Numbered from the stretch's first letter, positions 32,825 to 42,238 are shown. The stretch: DNA of 64,000 bases from Agrobacterium genomosp. 13 str. CFBP 6927 (GCA_900012615.1 LT009756.1:35850-99849), one strand, 5' to 3'. A program made the numbers and translations. Notes: generated by a model not told the origin, from the letters alone.

Positions 32825-33475
32825 ATGTTCCTGTTCGATACGCTTTCAAAAAAAACGACGATGCCGACCGAAGAAACCGCTTTGCCCGGACGCGAAGAGG
32901 CCCTTGCGGTGCCGGAAAACCATTTCGTCAATGGCCGGCCTTTGAAAGGGCCTTATCCCGATGGTCTTGAAACCATCTATCTCGGCATGGGCTGCTTCTG
33001 GGGTGCGGAACGGCTGTTCTGGAAAACGCCGGGCGTGTGGGTGACAGCGGTGGGTTATGCTGGCGGCTTTACCCGCAACCCGACCTATCAGGAGACGACG
33101 ACGGGCCAGACGGGCCACGCCGAAGTGGTCAAGGTTGTTTACGATCCGGCTGTCATCTCGCTCTCGGGCCTGCTCAAGATATTCTTCGAGGAGCATGATC
33201 CCACTCAGGGAATGCGGCAGGGCAACGATGTCGGCACGACCTATCGTTCCGCCATTTACGCGACGACGGAAGGCCAGCTGCAGCAGGCGCAGAAGGCGCG
33301 TGACGCTTTTCAGGACGCCCTGGAGACGGCGGGCCATGGCAGCGCTATCACCACCGAGATCGGGCCGCTTGAAACATTTTATTACGCGGAAGACTATCAT
33401 CAGCAATATCTTGCCAAGAACCCGGGTGGCTACTGCGGCCTCAGGGGAACAGGCGTAAGCTGCAATATCGACTAG
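32825..33475 (+). CDS. msrA: Peptide methionine sulfoxide reductase MsrA
   Basis: A 216-residue enzyme reducing the S-epimer of methionine sulfoxide in damaged proteins. The catalytic motif [13 protein letters not shown] (Cys near residue 58) starts the fold. The family segments [61 protein letters not shown] and [21 protein letters not shown] follow. The distal Cys in GGYCG and the one in VSCNID can serve as recycling cysteines. The ATG at 32825 is chosen because GGAGG lies seven bases upstream. No msrB is adjacent. Confidence 0.95.
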   Translation: MFLFDTLSKKTTMPTEETALPGREEALAVPENHFVNGRPLKGPYPDGLETIYLGMGCFWGAERLFWKTPGVWVTAVGYAGGFTRNPTYQETTTGQTGHAEVVKVVYDPAVISLSGLLKIFFEEHDPTQGMRQGNDVGTTYRSAIYATTEGQLQQAQKARDAFQDALETAGHGSAITTEIGPLETFYYAEDYHQQYLAKNPGGYCGLRGTGVSCNID

Positions 33476-33492
33476 ATTTTTTGCAGCTTTGG

Positions 33493-33538
33493 CCGGTGGA
33501 AAGACTAAAAAAGCGCCAGATTAAAGTTTTTCCACCGG
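33493..33538. repeat. 10-bp inverted repeat before the nucleoside operon
   Basis: CCGGTGGAAA (33493-33502) is repeated inverted as TTTCCACCGG (33529-33538) with a 26-base, A-rich loop, between the msrA stop and the nucleoside importer. There is no T-run after it on either strand. It may be an operator or an mRNA hairpin. Confidence 0.4.
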
Positions 33539-33689
33539 GTCAAAAAAACCGGATGAATTTTTCATTGAGCCATGCAAGGATATGGGCCAAGCACAGCCGG
33601 GGAAACGGCTGGCGGTTCCGCAGACATTCCCGGTCAACGGGTTTGCGGGAGGACCCTAATAATATCAATTGCAACAACAGGGCTGCACA

Positions 33690-34682
33690 ATGAAAAAATC
33701 CCTTCTGACACTTTTTGCGCTTGCCGCAATGTCGGCTTCTGCGCTCGCGGCGGATATCAAGCCGGCGCTGGTCTATGGCACGGGCGGCAAGTTCGACAAG
33801 TCGTTCAACGAAGCCGCTGCGGCCGGCGCTGAAAAGTTCAAGGCAGAAACGGGCATCGAGTTCCGCGATTTTGAACCGACCAGCGACACGCAGGGCGAAC
33901 AGGCCATCCGCAACTTCGCCAGCAAGGGCTTCAACCCGGTCGTCGCCGTGTCCTTCGCCTGGACCTCGGCCATGGAAAAGGTCGCGGCCGAATTCCCCGA
34001 TACCAAGTTCGTCATCGTCGATTCCGTCGTCGAACTGCCGAATGTCCGCTCCGTCGTCTACAAGGAGCATGAAGGCTCTTATCTCGTCGGTCTTCTGGCC
34101 GGCATGGCCTCCAAGACCGGCAAGGTCGGCTTCATCGGCGGCATGGATATTCCGCTGATCCGTAAGTTCGCCTGTGGTTATGCGCAGGGCGCAAAGGCTG
34201 CCAACGACAAGATCGAAGTCTTCCAGAACATGACCGGCACCACGGGTGCGGCCTGGAACGATCCGGTGCGCGGCGGCGAACTCACCAAGAACCAGATCGA
34301 CCAGGGTGCGGACGTGATTTACGCGGCAGCCGGCGCGACGGGTATCGGTGTGCTGCAGACTGCCGCCGACAACAAGAAGTTCTCGATCGGCGTCGATTCC
34401 AACCAGAACCACCTGCATCCGGGTTCGGTTCTGACCTCCATGGTCAAGCGCGTCGATCTGGCCGTCTACAATGCCTATAAGGATGCCAAGGACGACAAGT
34501 TCACCCCCGGCATCGTTGCGCTCGGTGTCAAGGAAGACGGCGTCGCCTACGCTCTCGACGACAACAACAAGGCCCTGATCACGCCGGAAATGACCGCCGC
34601 CGTGGACAAGGCGAAGGCCGATATCATCTCCGGCGCCGTCAAGGTTCATGACTATATGGCGGATAATTCCTGCCCGAAATGA
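33690..34682 (+). CDS. BMP family ABC transporter substrate-binding protein (nucleosides)
   Basis: A 330-residue periplasmic binding protein of the BMP/PnrA-Med family, which binds purine and pyrimidine nucleosides. The signal peptide is KKSLLTLFALAAMSASALA (cleavage near residue 21). The mature part begins with PALVYGTGGKFDKSFNEAAAAGAEKFK, the ligand-loop motif of the family, and continues with GFIGGMDIPLIRKFACGYAQGAK, VIYAAAGATGIGVLQTA and IGVDSNQNHLHPGSVLTSMVKR. The ATG at 33690 has only a weak GGG upstream. It heads an eight-gene run of nucleoside import and breakdown genes, which is the main evidence for nucleoside ligands. Confidence 0.93.
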   Translation: MKKSLLTLFALAAMSASALAADIKPALVYGTGGKFDKSFNEAAAAGAEKFKAETGIEFRDFEPTSDTQGEQAIRNFASKGFNPVVAVSFAWTSAMEKVAAEFPDTKFVIVDSVVELPNVRSVVYKEHEGSYLVGLLAGMASKTGKVGFIGGMDIPLIRKFACGYAQGAKAANDKIEVFQNMTGTTGAAWNDPVRGGELTKNQIDQGADVIYAAAGATGIGVLQTAADNKKFSIGVDSNQNHLHPGSVLTSMVKRVDLAVYNAYKDAKDDKFTPGIVALGVKEDGVAYALDDNNKALITPEMTAAVDKAKADIISGAVKVHDYMADNSCPK

Positions 34683-34758
34683 TATGATATGTAACGGGGG
34701 CGCATGATGTTTTTCATCTTGCGCCCTTTTCATATCCAGCCTTCGGAAAGGTTTCGGT

Positions 34759-36270
34759 TTGAGTATGGACCCTGCAATCGAACTGGTGGGCATCGACAAG
34801 AAATTCGGTGCCGTTCACGCCAACAAGAATATCAATCTGACCGTCGCCAAGGGCACGATCCACGGCATCATCGGGGAAAACGGCGCCGGGAAATCGACCC
34901 TGATGTCGATCCTCTACGGATTTTACCAGGCGGATGCCGGCGAAATCCGGGTCAATGGTGCGCCGATCGTGATCCGCGACAGCCAGGCCGCGATCAATGC
35001 CGGCATCGGCATGGTGCATCAGCATTTCATGCTGGTGGAAAATTTCACCGTGCTGGAGAACGTCATGCTCGGCGCGGAAGGCGGCGCGTCGCTCGCCAAG
35101 GGCCGGGCGGCGGCTCGCAAGGAATTGCAGCGCCTCGAGGACGATTACGGTCTGGAAGTCGATCCGGATGCGGTCATCGAGGAACTGCCGGTTGGCCTGC
35201 AGCAGCGCGTCGAAATCCTCAAGGCCATGTACCGTGGCGCCGAAATCCTGATCCTCGACGAGCCGACCGGCGTTCTGACGCCAGCTGAGGCCGATCACCT
35301 TTTCAAGATACTCGGCGTCCTGCGCGAGCAGGGCAAGACCGTCATCCTCATCACCCACAAGCTGCGCGAGATCATGGCGATCACGGATTCCGTCTCCGTC
35401 ATGCGCCGCGGTGAAATGGTCGCGACCCGCAAGACCTCCGAAACCAGCGTCGAGGAACTGGCCGAACTGATGGTTGGCCGCCGCGTGCTGCTCAGGGTGG
35501 AAAAGGGCGAGACGACACCGGGCGATGTTCTGCTCTCCATTCGCAATCTCACTGTCAAGGACAGTCGCGGCGTCACCATGGTGGACGATGTCTCGCTCGA
35601 TGTCCGTGCCGGTGAAATCGTCGGCATCGCCGGCGTGGCGGGCAATGGCCAGTCTGAGCTGCTCGAAGCCATCGCCGGCATCCGCAAGCCCTATTCGGGC
35701 GAGATATGGGTGGATGGCCAGAAGGTGGACCGTCCCGATCCGGCGATCTTGCGCAAACTTGGTCTGGCGCATATCCCGGAAGACCGCCACCATATGGGGC
35801 TGGTGCTGAAATTCGAGGAATATGAAAACTCCATCCTCGGTTATCACCATGATGAGAGATACGGTAAAGGACCTTTCCTCAACCCCGAGGCCATCCGCAG
35901 GGATGCAGTCGAAAAGATCGAGAAATACGATATCCGCCCGCCGAATCCGCAGCTGAAGACCGCGAATTTTTCCGGCGGCAATCAGCAGAAGATCGTCGTG
36001 GCCCGCGAAATTGAACGCGACCCCAAGATGCTGATTATCGGCCAGCCGACCCGCGGCGTGGATATCGGCGCCATCGAATTCATCCATCGCCGCATCATTG
36101 AAATGCGCGATGCCGGTAAGGCGATTTTGCTGGTTTCGGTCGAACTCGATGAAATCCGTTCCCTTTCGGACCGGATCATGGTCATGTTCGCCGGGCGTGT
36201 CGTTGGAGAAAAAACGGCGGAAGCCGAAGAACAGACGCTGGGCCTGATGATGGCCGGCATCGCCGCATGA
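34759..36270 (+). CDS. Nucleoside ABC transporter ATP-binding protein (two-domain)
   Basis: A 503-residue cytosolic ATPase with two fused ABC domains, as in NupA/YufO-type systems. Domain 1 has Walker A GENGAGKST, the Q-loop GMVHQHFMLVENFTV, the signature LPVGLQQRVEI and Walker B EILILDEPTG. Domain 2 has a degenerate Walker A (GVAGNGQSE) and signature FSGGNQQKIVVAREI but retains MLIIGQPTRGVDIGAIEFIHRR. The start is a TTG at 34759 with GGAAAGG seven bases upstream; the ATG at 34765 is the alternative. It lies between the binding protein and two permeases. Confidence 0.93.
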   Translation: MSMDPAIELVGIDKKFGAVHANKNINLTVAKGTIHGIIGENGAGKSTLMSILYGFYQADAGEIRVNGAPIVIRDSQAAINAGIGMVHQHFMLVENFTVLENVMLGAEGGASLAKGRAAARKELQRLEDDYGLEVDPDAVIEELPVGLQQRVEILKAMYRGAEILILDEPTGVLTPAEADHLFKILGVLREQGKTVILITHKLREIMAITDSVSVMRRGEMVATRKTSETSVEELAELMVGRRVLLRVEKGETTPGDVLLSIRNLTVKDSRGVTMVDDVSLDVRAGEIVGIAGVAGNGQSELLEAIAGIRKPYSGEIWVDGQKVDRPDPAILRKLGLAHIPEDRHHMGLVLKFEEYENSILGYHHDERYGKGPFLNPEAIRRDAVEKIEKYDIRPPNPQLKTANFSGGNQQKIVVAREIERDPKMLIIGQPTRGVDIGAIEFIHRRIIEMRDAGKAILLVSVELDEIRSLSDRIMVMFAGRVVGEKTAEAEEQTLGLMMAGIAA

Positions 36271-36277
36271 GGCATGA

Positions 36278-37381
36278 ATGAGTACCGCTTCCGTACCCCT
36301 ACCAAACTGGATCAGCTACGGCCTGTTGCCGTTGCTGAACGTCGTCACCGCCTTTCTGATTTCCGGCCTCGTTGTCTGGTCCATCGGTGAAAACCCGCTG
36401 GCAGCCCTTCGTCTGCTCATTGAAGGCGCGCTCGGCCGTGGCGATGCCATCGGCTTCACGTTGTTTTACACGACGAGCTTCATCTTCACCGGCCTCTCCG
36501 TCGCAGTCGCCTTTCATGCCGGCCTGTTCAACATCGGCTCCGAAGGTCAGGCCTATATTGGCGGGCTGGGTGCCGCGCTGGTGGCGCTGGCGCTTGATCG
36601 TTACGTGCCATGGTATGTGACGATGCCTTTCGCCGTCATTGGTGCCGCGCTTTTTGGCGCGGCCTGGGCCTTCATTCCGGCCTGGCTGCAGGCCAAGCGC
36701 GGCAGCCACGTCGTCATCACCACCATCATGTTCAACTTCATCGCGGCTGCGCTGATGGTCTATCTGCTGGTGAATGTGCTGATCGTGCCGGGCAAGATGG
36801 CGCCGGAAACGCGCACCTTTCTGCCGGGCGGGCAATTGCCGAAGCTGGACTGGCTGATGGCGCTGTTCGGCCTCAAGCTTGGGCCGGCGCCGTTCAACGT
36901 CTCCTTCATCATCGCGCTGGTCATGTGCTTCCTCGTCTGGGTGCTCATCTGGCGTACCAAGCTCGGTTATGAGATGCGCACGCTCGGCATCAGCCCGTCG
37001 GCCGCCATCTATGCCGGCATTCCCTATGCGCGTACCGTCATCATCGCCATGCTCATTTCCGGCGGCCTGGCGGGCATGATGGCGCTGAACCCGGTCATGG
37101 GGGCTTCCGCCCGTCTGCAGGTGGAATTCGTCGGCGGTGCTGGTTTCGTTGGCATTGCCGTGTCGCTGATGGGGCGGAGCCATCCGCTTGGCATCATCTT
37201 CTCGGCATTGCTGTTCGGCATTCTCTATCAGGGCGGTGCGGATCTTTCTTTCGAGATGCCGAACATTACCCGCGAGATGATCGTGGTGATCCAGGGTCTG
37301 GTGATCCTGTTTGCCGGCGCGCTGGAATATATGTACCGGCCGGCGGTCGTCCGCATCTACCAGCGTTTGGCAAAGGGGTGA
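36278..37381 (+). CDS. Nucleoside ABC transporter permease, first subunit
   Basis: A 367-residue membrane protein of the branched-chain amino acid/BMP-associated permease family with about nine hydrophobic segments. The conserved sequence FHAGLFNIGSEGQAYIGGLGAALVAL lies near residues 80-105, AKRGSHVVITTIMFNFIAAALMVYLL in the middle, and GGAGFVGIAVSLMGRSHPLGIIFSALLFGILYQGGADL towards the C-terminus, the hallmark of this transporter class. It partners with the next gene as a heterodimeric channel. It starts seven bases after the ATPase gene ends. Confidence 0.92.
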   Translation: MSTASVPLPNWISYGLLPLLNVVTAFLISGLVVWSIGENPLAALRLLIEGALGRGDAIGFTLFYTTSFIFTGLSVAVAFHAGLFNIGSEGQAYIGGLGAALVALALDRYVPWYVTMPFAVIGAALFGAAWAFIPAWLQAKRGSHVVITTIMFNFIAAALMVYLLVNVLIVPGKMAPETRTFLPGGQLPKLDWLMALFGLKLGPAPFNVSFIIALVMCFLVWVLIWRTKLGYEMRTLGISPSAAIYAGIPYARTVIIAMLISGGLAGMMALNPVMGASARLQVEFVGGAGFVGIAVSLMGRSHPLGIIFSALLFGILYQGGADLSFEMPNITREMIVVIQGLVILFAGALEYMYRPAVVRIYQRLAKG

Positions 37382-37387
37382 GCTGAT

Positions 37388-38359
37388 ATGGATTTTTTCG
37401 ATATGCTGGTCAGCATCCTCGGCTCGACCGTCCGCCTCACCATACCGCTTCTCTTCACCGCACTTGCCGGGCTTTTTTCCGAACGTGCCGGCGTGTTCGA
37501 TATCGGGCTTGAAGGCAAGATGCTGGCGGCGGCCTTCGCCTCTGCCTGCGTTGCCTATCTCACGGCAGATCCATGGGCCGGTCTGCTGGCGGGCATCACC
37601 GTCTCCATCCTCTTCTCGCTGATCCATGGTTTCGCCGTCATCACCAATCGCGGCAACCAGATCGTGTCGGGCGTGGCGCTGAACTTCATCGCCGCCGGCC
37701 TGACGGTGGTTCTGGGGCAGGCCTGGTTCGGGCAGGGCGGCCGCACGCCGCAATTGCCGTCTGAGGGCCGCTTTGCGCCGATCATCCTGCCCGGTGCGGA
37801 TGCGATGCGCGAGGTGCCTTTCATCGGCCCGCTTTATGCCAATGTCATTTCCGGCAACAACATCCTCACCTATCTCGCCTTTCTGGCGGTGCCGCTCTCC
37901 TGGTGGGTGCTTTACCGCACCCGGTTTGGCCTGCGTCTGCGCGCCGTCGGTGAAAACCCGGGCGCGGTGGACACGGCCGGCATTTCGGTGACATGGATGC
38001 GCTTCCGCGCCGTCATCGTTGCCGGTTTCCTCTGCGGTTTCTCAGGCGCTTATCTCGCCGTTGCGCAATCGGCGGCCTTTATCGCCAACATGTCGGCCGG
38101 CAAGGGCTATATCGCGCTTGCAGCGCTGATCTTCGCGAAATGGAAGCCGGTGCCGGTCATGTTCGCCTGCCTGCTCTTCGGTTTTCTGGATGCCTTCGCC
38201 AACTTCATGCAGGGCAAATCCGTGCCTGGTATCGGCGAGGTGCCGGTGCAGATCTTCCAGGCCATGCCCTATATTCTGACCTGCATCCTGCTTGCCGGTT
38301 TCATCGGCGTCGCCAAGCCCCCCAAGGCCGGTGGCGTTGCCTATGCGAAGGAGCGTTAA
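37388..38359 (+). CDS. Nucleoside ABC transporter permease, second subunit
   Basis: A 323-residue permease related to the preceding subunit. It shows the shared motif FSERAGVFDIGLEGKMLAAAFASACVAYL near residues 30-60, the core NRGNQIVSGVALNFIAAGLTVVLGQAWFG and the late motif AFIANMSAGKGYIALAALIFAKWKPVPVMFACLLFGFLDAFANFMQ. About eight hydrophobic segments are visible. It begins six bases after the first permease and ends five bases before cdd, so importer and salvage enzymes are one transcription unit. Confidence 0.92.
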   Translation: MDFFDMLVSILGSTVRLTIPLLFTALAGLFSERAGVFDIGLEGKMLAAAFASACVAYLTADPWAGLLAGITVSILFSLIHGFAVITNRGNQIVSGVALNFIAAGLTVVLGQAWFGQGGRTPQLPSEGRFAPIILPGADAMREVPFIGPLYANVISGNNILTYLAFLAVPLSWWVLYRTRFGLRLRAVGENPGAVDTAGISVTWMRFRAVIVAGFLCGFSGAYLAVAQSAAFIANMSAGKGYIALAALIFAKWKPVPVMFACLLFGFLDAFANFMQGKSVPGIGEVPVQIFQAMPYILTCILLAGFIGVAKPPKAGGVAYAKER

Positions 38360-38363
38360 ACTC

Positions 38364-38768
38364 ATGTCCTCCAACCCGACATCTCATGCGTTGTTCGAGG
38401 CAGCGGTTGAGGCCATGGCCTTTGCCCATGCGCCCTATTCGAAATTTCCAGTCGGCGCGGCCATCCGCGCCGACGATGGAAAAATCTACAAGGGTGCCAA
38501 TATCGAAAACATCTCCTTCCCGCAGGGCTGGTGCGCGGAGCCTTCCGCCATCAGCGCCATGATCATGGGCGGAGCAAAGAAGATCAGCGAAATTGCCGTC
38601 ATCGCCGAAAAGCTTGCTCTTTGCCCACCCTGTGGTGGCTGCCGGCAGAAGATCGCCGAGTTCGCGACGCCGGAAACGAAAATCTATCTCTGTGACGAAA
38701 CCGGCGTCCAGAAGGTCATGACCATGGAAGAGCTCTTGCCTGCCAGCTTCAAGACCGAGTTACCCTGA
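38364..38768 (+). CDS. cdd: Cytidine deaminase
   Basis: A 134-residue small tetrameric-type deaminase converting cytidine and deoxycytidine to uridine forms. The zinc site is complete: the C-A-E motif reads GWCAEPSAISAMIMGG (Cys ligand and catalytic Glu; most homologues have CAERxA) and the second motif is CPPCGGCRQKIAEF. The N-terminus AHAPYSKFPVGAAIRADDGKIYKGANIEN binds the ribose. GAAGGAG lies upstream of the ATG at 38364, and the stop codon overlaps the ATG of the next gene. It processes cytidine imported by the upstream transporter. Confidence 0.95.
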   Translation: MSSNPTSHALFEAAVEAMAFAHAPYSKFPVGAAIRADDGKIYKGANIENISFPQGWCAEPSAISAMIMGGAKKISEIAVIAEKLALCPPCGGCRQKIAEFATPETKIYLCDETGVQKVMTMEELLPASFKTELP

Positions 38769-39568
38769 TGACGGACACCCTGATCGATATTCTGGTGGAG
38801 CGCCTGAACGGCCTGATGCCGCGCGTCGCCATCGTCCTCGGCTCGGGCCTCGGTTCGCTGGTGGAAGAAGTCAGCGATCCGGTCCGGGTGCCCTATGCCG
38901 AGCTTCCCGGTTTTCCCGCAAGCGGCGTTTCCGGCCATGCGGGCGAGCTGGTGGCCGGTTATCTCGGCGGCGAGCCTGTCATGATGCTTTCCGGCCGGGT
39001 GCATTTTTACGAAAAGGGCGATCCGGGCGCCATGCGGGTCGTCATCGAAGCGCTGGCCGGTCTCGGCGTGCAGTCGCTCATTCTCACCAATTCGGCAGGT
39101 TCGGTCAGGCAGGACATGCCGCCCGGCTCGGTCATGCAGATCACCGATCACATCAACTATTCCGGCATGAACCCGCTGATTGGCGAGGAAAGCGATCGCC
39201 GCTTCGTCGGCATGACCACCGCTTACGATCCCGATCTGATGCTTGCCATGCGCAACGCCGCCATCCGCGCCACGGTGCCTCTGTTCGGCGGTGTCTATAT
39301 GTGGTTTTCCGGCCCGAGCTTCGAAACGCCGGCGGAAATCCGCATGGCGCGGCTGCTGGGGGCGGATGCCGTTGGCATGTCCACCGTGCCGGAAGTCATC
39401 CTTGCGCGCTTTTTCGGGATGCGCGTTGCCGCCGCATCGGTTATTACCAATTACGGTGCCGGCATGACCGGCGCGGAACTGAGCCATGAAGAAACCAAGG
39501 ATATGGCTCCCGTGGGCGGCAAGAGGCTTGCTGCCATTCTGAAGGAAATGATCGCAGGAGGAGCGTGA
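38768..39568 (+). CDS. Purine nucleoside phosphorylase (trimeric type)
   Basis: A 266-residue phosphorylase that splits purine (deoxy)nucleosides with phosphate into base and (deoxy)ribose-1-phosphate. It belongs to the mammalian-like trimeric group: IVLGSGLGSLVEEVSDP (phosphate loop), ELPGFPASGVSGHAGELVAGYLGG, VMMLSGRVHFYEKGDP and the base-binding LILTNSAGSVRQDMPPGSVMQITDHIN are all typical, as is GADAVGMSTVPEVILARFFGMRVAAASVITNYGAGM, with the key Met-Ser. It overlaps cdd at its start and deoC at its end. The family symbol may be punA, deoD or xapA, so I give none. Confidence 0.92.
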   Translation: MTDTLIDILVERLNGLMPRVAIVLGSGLGSLVEEVSDPVRVPYAELPGFPASGVSGHAGELVAGYLGGEPVMMLSGRVHFYEKGDPGAMRVVIEALAGLGVQSLILTNSAGSVRQDMPPGSVMQITDHINYSGMNPLIGEESDRRFVGMTTAYDPDLMLAMRNAAIRATVPLFGGVYMWFSGPSFETPAEIRMARLLGADAVGMSTVPEVILARFFGMRVAAASVITNYGAGMTGAELSHEETKDMAPVGGKRLAAILKEMIAGGA

Positions 39569-39570
39569 CC

Positions 39571-40344
39571 ATGGAACTCCAGCGTCCGCGCGAAGCGGCT
39601 GCCCTCACCCTGTCCTTGCTGGACCTGACCAATCTCAAGGAAGACTGCACGCCCGAGCAGATCGCTGCTTTGTGCCAGCGGGCGCATACGGAGTATGGCA
39701 ATACGGCCGCGATCTGCATCTGGCCGCGCTTCGTGGCGCAGGCCCGCGCTGCTTTCGGAAAAGACCATGCTATCCGCATCGCCACGGTCGTCAATTTTCC
39801 TTCGGGCGATCTCGACATCGCGACCGTGGTTGCCGAAACCGAGGCGGCGATCCGTGACGGCGCTGACGAAATCGATCTCGTCATTCCCTACCGCAAATTT
39901 ATAGCGGGCGATGAAACAGCGTTGTCCACCATGGTGGCGGCCGTTCGCAAAGCCTGCGCAGCACCCGTGCTGCTCAAGGTCATTCTTGAAACCGGCGAAT
40001 TGAAGGACAAGGCGCTGATCCGTCGCGCATCCGAACTCGCCATTGCCGAAGGGGCCGATTTCATCAAGACCTCGACCGGCAAGGTCGCGATCAATGCCAC
40101 GCTGGAGGCAGCCGACATCATGTTGCAGGCGATCCGCGACAGCCGGCAGAAGGTCGGTTTCAAGCCCGCCGGCGGTATCGGCACGGTGGAAGACGCCACG
40201 CTTTACCTCAGGTTGGCGGAAACCATCATGGCGCCCAACTGGGCCATGCCGTCCACCTTCCGTTTCGGCGCTTCCGGTGTTCTCGATGATGTGCTGAACG
40301 TGCTGGCCGGCGGCGAGCCCGCCAAGGCCGCCAGCGGGTATTGA
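39571..40344 (+). CDS. deoC: Deoxyribose-phosphate aldolase
   Basis: A 257-residue class I aldolase cleaving 2-deoxyribose-5-phosphate to acetaldehyde and glyceraldehyde-3-phosphate, the last step of deoxynucleoside breakdown. Segments LLDLTNLKEDCTPEQIAALC, IATVVNFPSGD, EIDLVIPYRKF and LKVILETGELKD lead to the Schiff-base lysine in ADFIKTSTGK, and KVGFKPAGGIGTVEDA carries the second lysine. The ATG at 39571 has AGGAGGAG seven bases upstream; a GTG at 39565 would place the start too close. It lies between purine nucleoside phosphorylase and deoA. Confidence 0.95.
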   Translation: MELQRPREAAALTLSLLDLTNLKEDCTPEQIAALCQRAHTEYGNTAAICIWPRFVAQARAAFGKDHAIRIATVVNFPSGDLDIATVVAETEAAIRDGADEIDLVIPYRKFIAGDETALSTMVAAVRKACAAPVLLKVILETGELKDKALIRRASELAIAEGADFIKTSTGKVAINATLEAADIMLQAIRDSRQKVGFKPAGGIGTVEDATLYLRLAETIMAPNWAMPSTFRFGASGVLDDVLNVLAGGEPAKAASGY

Positions 40345-41657
40345 GCTTGATCCCGCAGGAAATCATTCGCCGCAAACGTGATGGCCTGTCACTTGAGCCT
40401 CGGGAGATTGCCGCTTTCATAGAGGCGCTTTCGAAAGACGGCATCTCGGAAGGCCAGGCGGCTGCCTTTGCCATGGCGGTGTTCTTTCGCGGCATGAGCC
40501 GGGATGAGATGGTGGCGCTGACGCTCGCGATGCGCGACAGCGGTGAGGTCCTGTCCTGGAGCGATCTCGGCAGGCCGGTGGCGGACAAGCACTCCACCGG
40601 CGGTGTTGGCGATAACGTCTCCCTGATGCTCGCCCCCATCGTTGCCGCCTGTGGTCTCGCCGTGCCGATGATTTCCGGCAGGGGCCTTGGCCATACCGGC
40701 GGCACGCTGGACAAGCTGGAAGCGATCCCCGGTTACAATGTCATGCCGGACGAGACGTTGTTTCGCCGGACGGTAAAGACGGTCGGCTGCGCCATCATCG
40801 GCCAGACGGGCGATCTCGCCCCCGCTGATAAACGTCTTTATGCCATTCGCGATGTGACCGCGACGGTGGATTCCATACCGCTGATTACCGCCTCCATCCT
40901 GTCGAAAAAGCTTGCGGCCGGGCTGCAGACGCTGGTTCTGGATGTGAAGGTCGGCAACGGTGCTTTCATGCAGAGCGTCGAGGATGCCCGCAATCTGGCC
41001 CGCGCGCTGGTCGATGTGGCGAATGGCGCAGGCCTGCCGACAACGGCGCTGATAACCGACATGAACCAGCCGCTTGGCGATGCCGCCGGCAACGCGGTCG
41101 AAATCATCAATTGTCTGGATTTTCTGGCCGGTCGCAAGGCCGGCACCCGTCTTGAAAAGGTGGTCCTGTCCTTTGCGGCGGAAATGCTGGTGCAGGCGAA
41201 AAAGGCGGCCACGCTGGAGGAAGGAGAGGCGCTGGCGTCGGCTGCGCTCTCCTCCAGCCGGGCGCTGGAAATCTTTGCACGGATGGTTTCGGCACTGGGC
41301 GGTCCATTGGACTTCGTTGAGCACCCGTCCCGCTATCTGCCTTCTGCGCCGGTCATTCTTCCGGTTCTGGCAGAGCGTAGCGGCTTGCTCGCCTCCTGCG
41401 CCACGCGTGATCTTGGCATGGTTGTCGTCGAACTCGGCGGCGGCAGAAAAAAGCCATCGGACACGATCGATCCTTCTGTTGGTATCTCGGACATTATCCC
41501 GCTCGGTACGAAAGTGGAAAAGGGCGAGTCGATCGCCATTGTCCATGCTGCTTCCAGGGAGGAAGCAGAACGTGCGGTGAAAAGGGTAGCGGCCTGCTAC
41601 GGAATTGCTGACAGCGCGCCAGAGATCGATGCGCCCATTCTCGAGCGGATCACTTGA
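40341..41657 (+). CDS. deoA: Thymidine phosphorylase
   Basis: A 438-residue pyrimidine nucleoside phosphorylase giving thymine and deoxyribose-1-phosphate. Family features are PQEIIRRKRDGLSLEPREI at the N-terminus, the phosphate-binding VADKHSTGGVGDNVSLMLAP (with the KxSTGGVGD signature), MISGRGLGHTGGTLDKLEAIPGYNV and the ADKRLYAIRDVTATVDSIPLI segment that binds the base. The C-terminal alpha/beta domain is complete. The start is a TTG at 40341 overlapping the deoC stop as TTGA; a second TTG two codons on is also possible. The 3' end overlaps the convergent aspartic protease gene by eight bases. Confidence 0.94.
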   Translation: MSLIPQEIIRRKRDGLSLEPREIAAFIEALSKDGISEGQAAAFAMAVFFRGMSRDEMVALTLAMRDSGEVLSWSDLGRPVADKHSTGGVGDNVSLMLAPIVAACGLAVPMISGRGLGHTGGTLDKLEAIPGYNVMPDETLFRRTVKTVGCAIIGQTGDLAPADKRLYAIRDVTATVDSIPLITASILSKKLAAGLQTLVLDVKVGNGAFMQSVEDARNLARALVDVANGAGLPTTALITDMNQPLGDAAGNAVEIINCLDFLAGRKAGTRLEKVVLSFAAEMLVQAKKAATLEEGEALASAALSSSRALEIFARMVSALGGPLDFVEHPSRYLPSAPVILPVLAERSGLLASCATRDLGMVVVELGGGRKKPSDTIDPSVGISDIIPLGTKVEKGESIAIVHAASREEAERAVKRVAACYGIADSAPEIDAPILERIT

Positions 41658-42171
41658 CCAGCCGCATCTCGCCGCCCGATACCTTGAAAGACGACAATTG
41701 CTTCAGGAAACTCATGCCGATCAGCATGTTGCTAAGCGCATTGTCCTTCAGCACCATGGCGTCGACGTTCTGAACTCGGATAGCGCCGATCTCCACCCGG
41801 TCGAGCTTCACATAGGCTGCCATGGTCTGACCATTGGCCGTTGAAATTGCATATTTAAAATCGAGGCTGTTGACGCCGTGGCCCAGCCGGCGCGCAATCG
41901 TCTCGTTGATGGCGACCATCGAAGCGCCGGTATCGACAAGCCCGTCGAAGGACTTGCCATTGATGCGGAAGGTAGCGTTGAAGTGGCCGCGGGCATCCGC
42001 TTTCAGATTGACGCCGCCCAGCGAAACGGGCTCCGGTTTGGTCGCTTCGGGTCTGGCTTCCGCTTTCTCGATGCTCGTTTCCGGGCGCGGCTGAAATTTT
42101 TCCACCAGAGCCGGAATCTGCGTCGCACCGACCGAAAGCCCAACAAGCAGAAAAATCGCGCGCGTCAGCAA
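41650..42171 (-). CDS. Retropepsin-like aspartic protease (TIGR02281 family)
   Basis: A 173-residue single-domain aspartic protease of the clan AA, anchored by an N-terminal helix (RAIFLLVGLSVGATQIPALV). A short linker rich in Pro/Glu/Ala leads to the retropepsin fold with catalytic DTGASMVAIN (Asp near residue 95), a flap region SLDFKYAISTANGQTMAAYVKLDRVEIG and the second hydrophobic strand AMVLKDNALSNMLIGMSFLKQL. Its homologues act as homodimers in the periplasm. A TTG start at 42171 is chosen because GGAGGAG lies seven bases upstream; the longer TTG reading to 42219 lacks one. The substrate is unknown. Confidence 0.85.
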   Translation of the reverse strand: MLTRAIFLLVGLSVGATQIPALVEKFQPRPETSIEKAEARPEATKPEPVSLGGVNLKADARGHFNATFRINGKSFDGLVDTGASMVAINETIARRLGHGVNSLDFKYAISTANGQTMAAYVKLDRVEIGAIRVQNVDAMVLKDNALSNMLIGMSFLKQLSSFKVSGGEMRLVK

Positions 42172-42238
42172 GTCGTTGCTCCTCCAGGGGCAGGTTATTC
42201 TTGCCGAGAATAGACGCAAAACATGCTGAAACCTTAAA

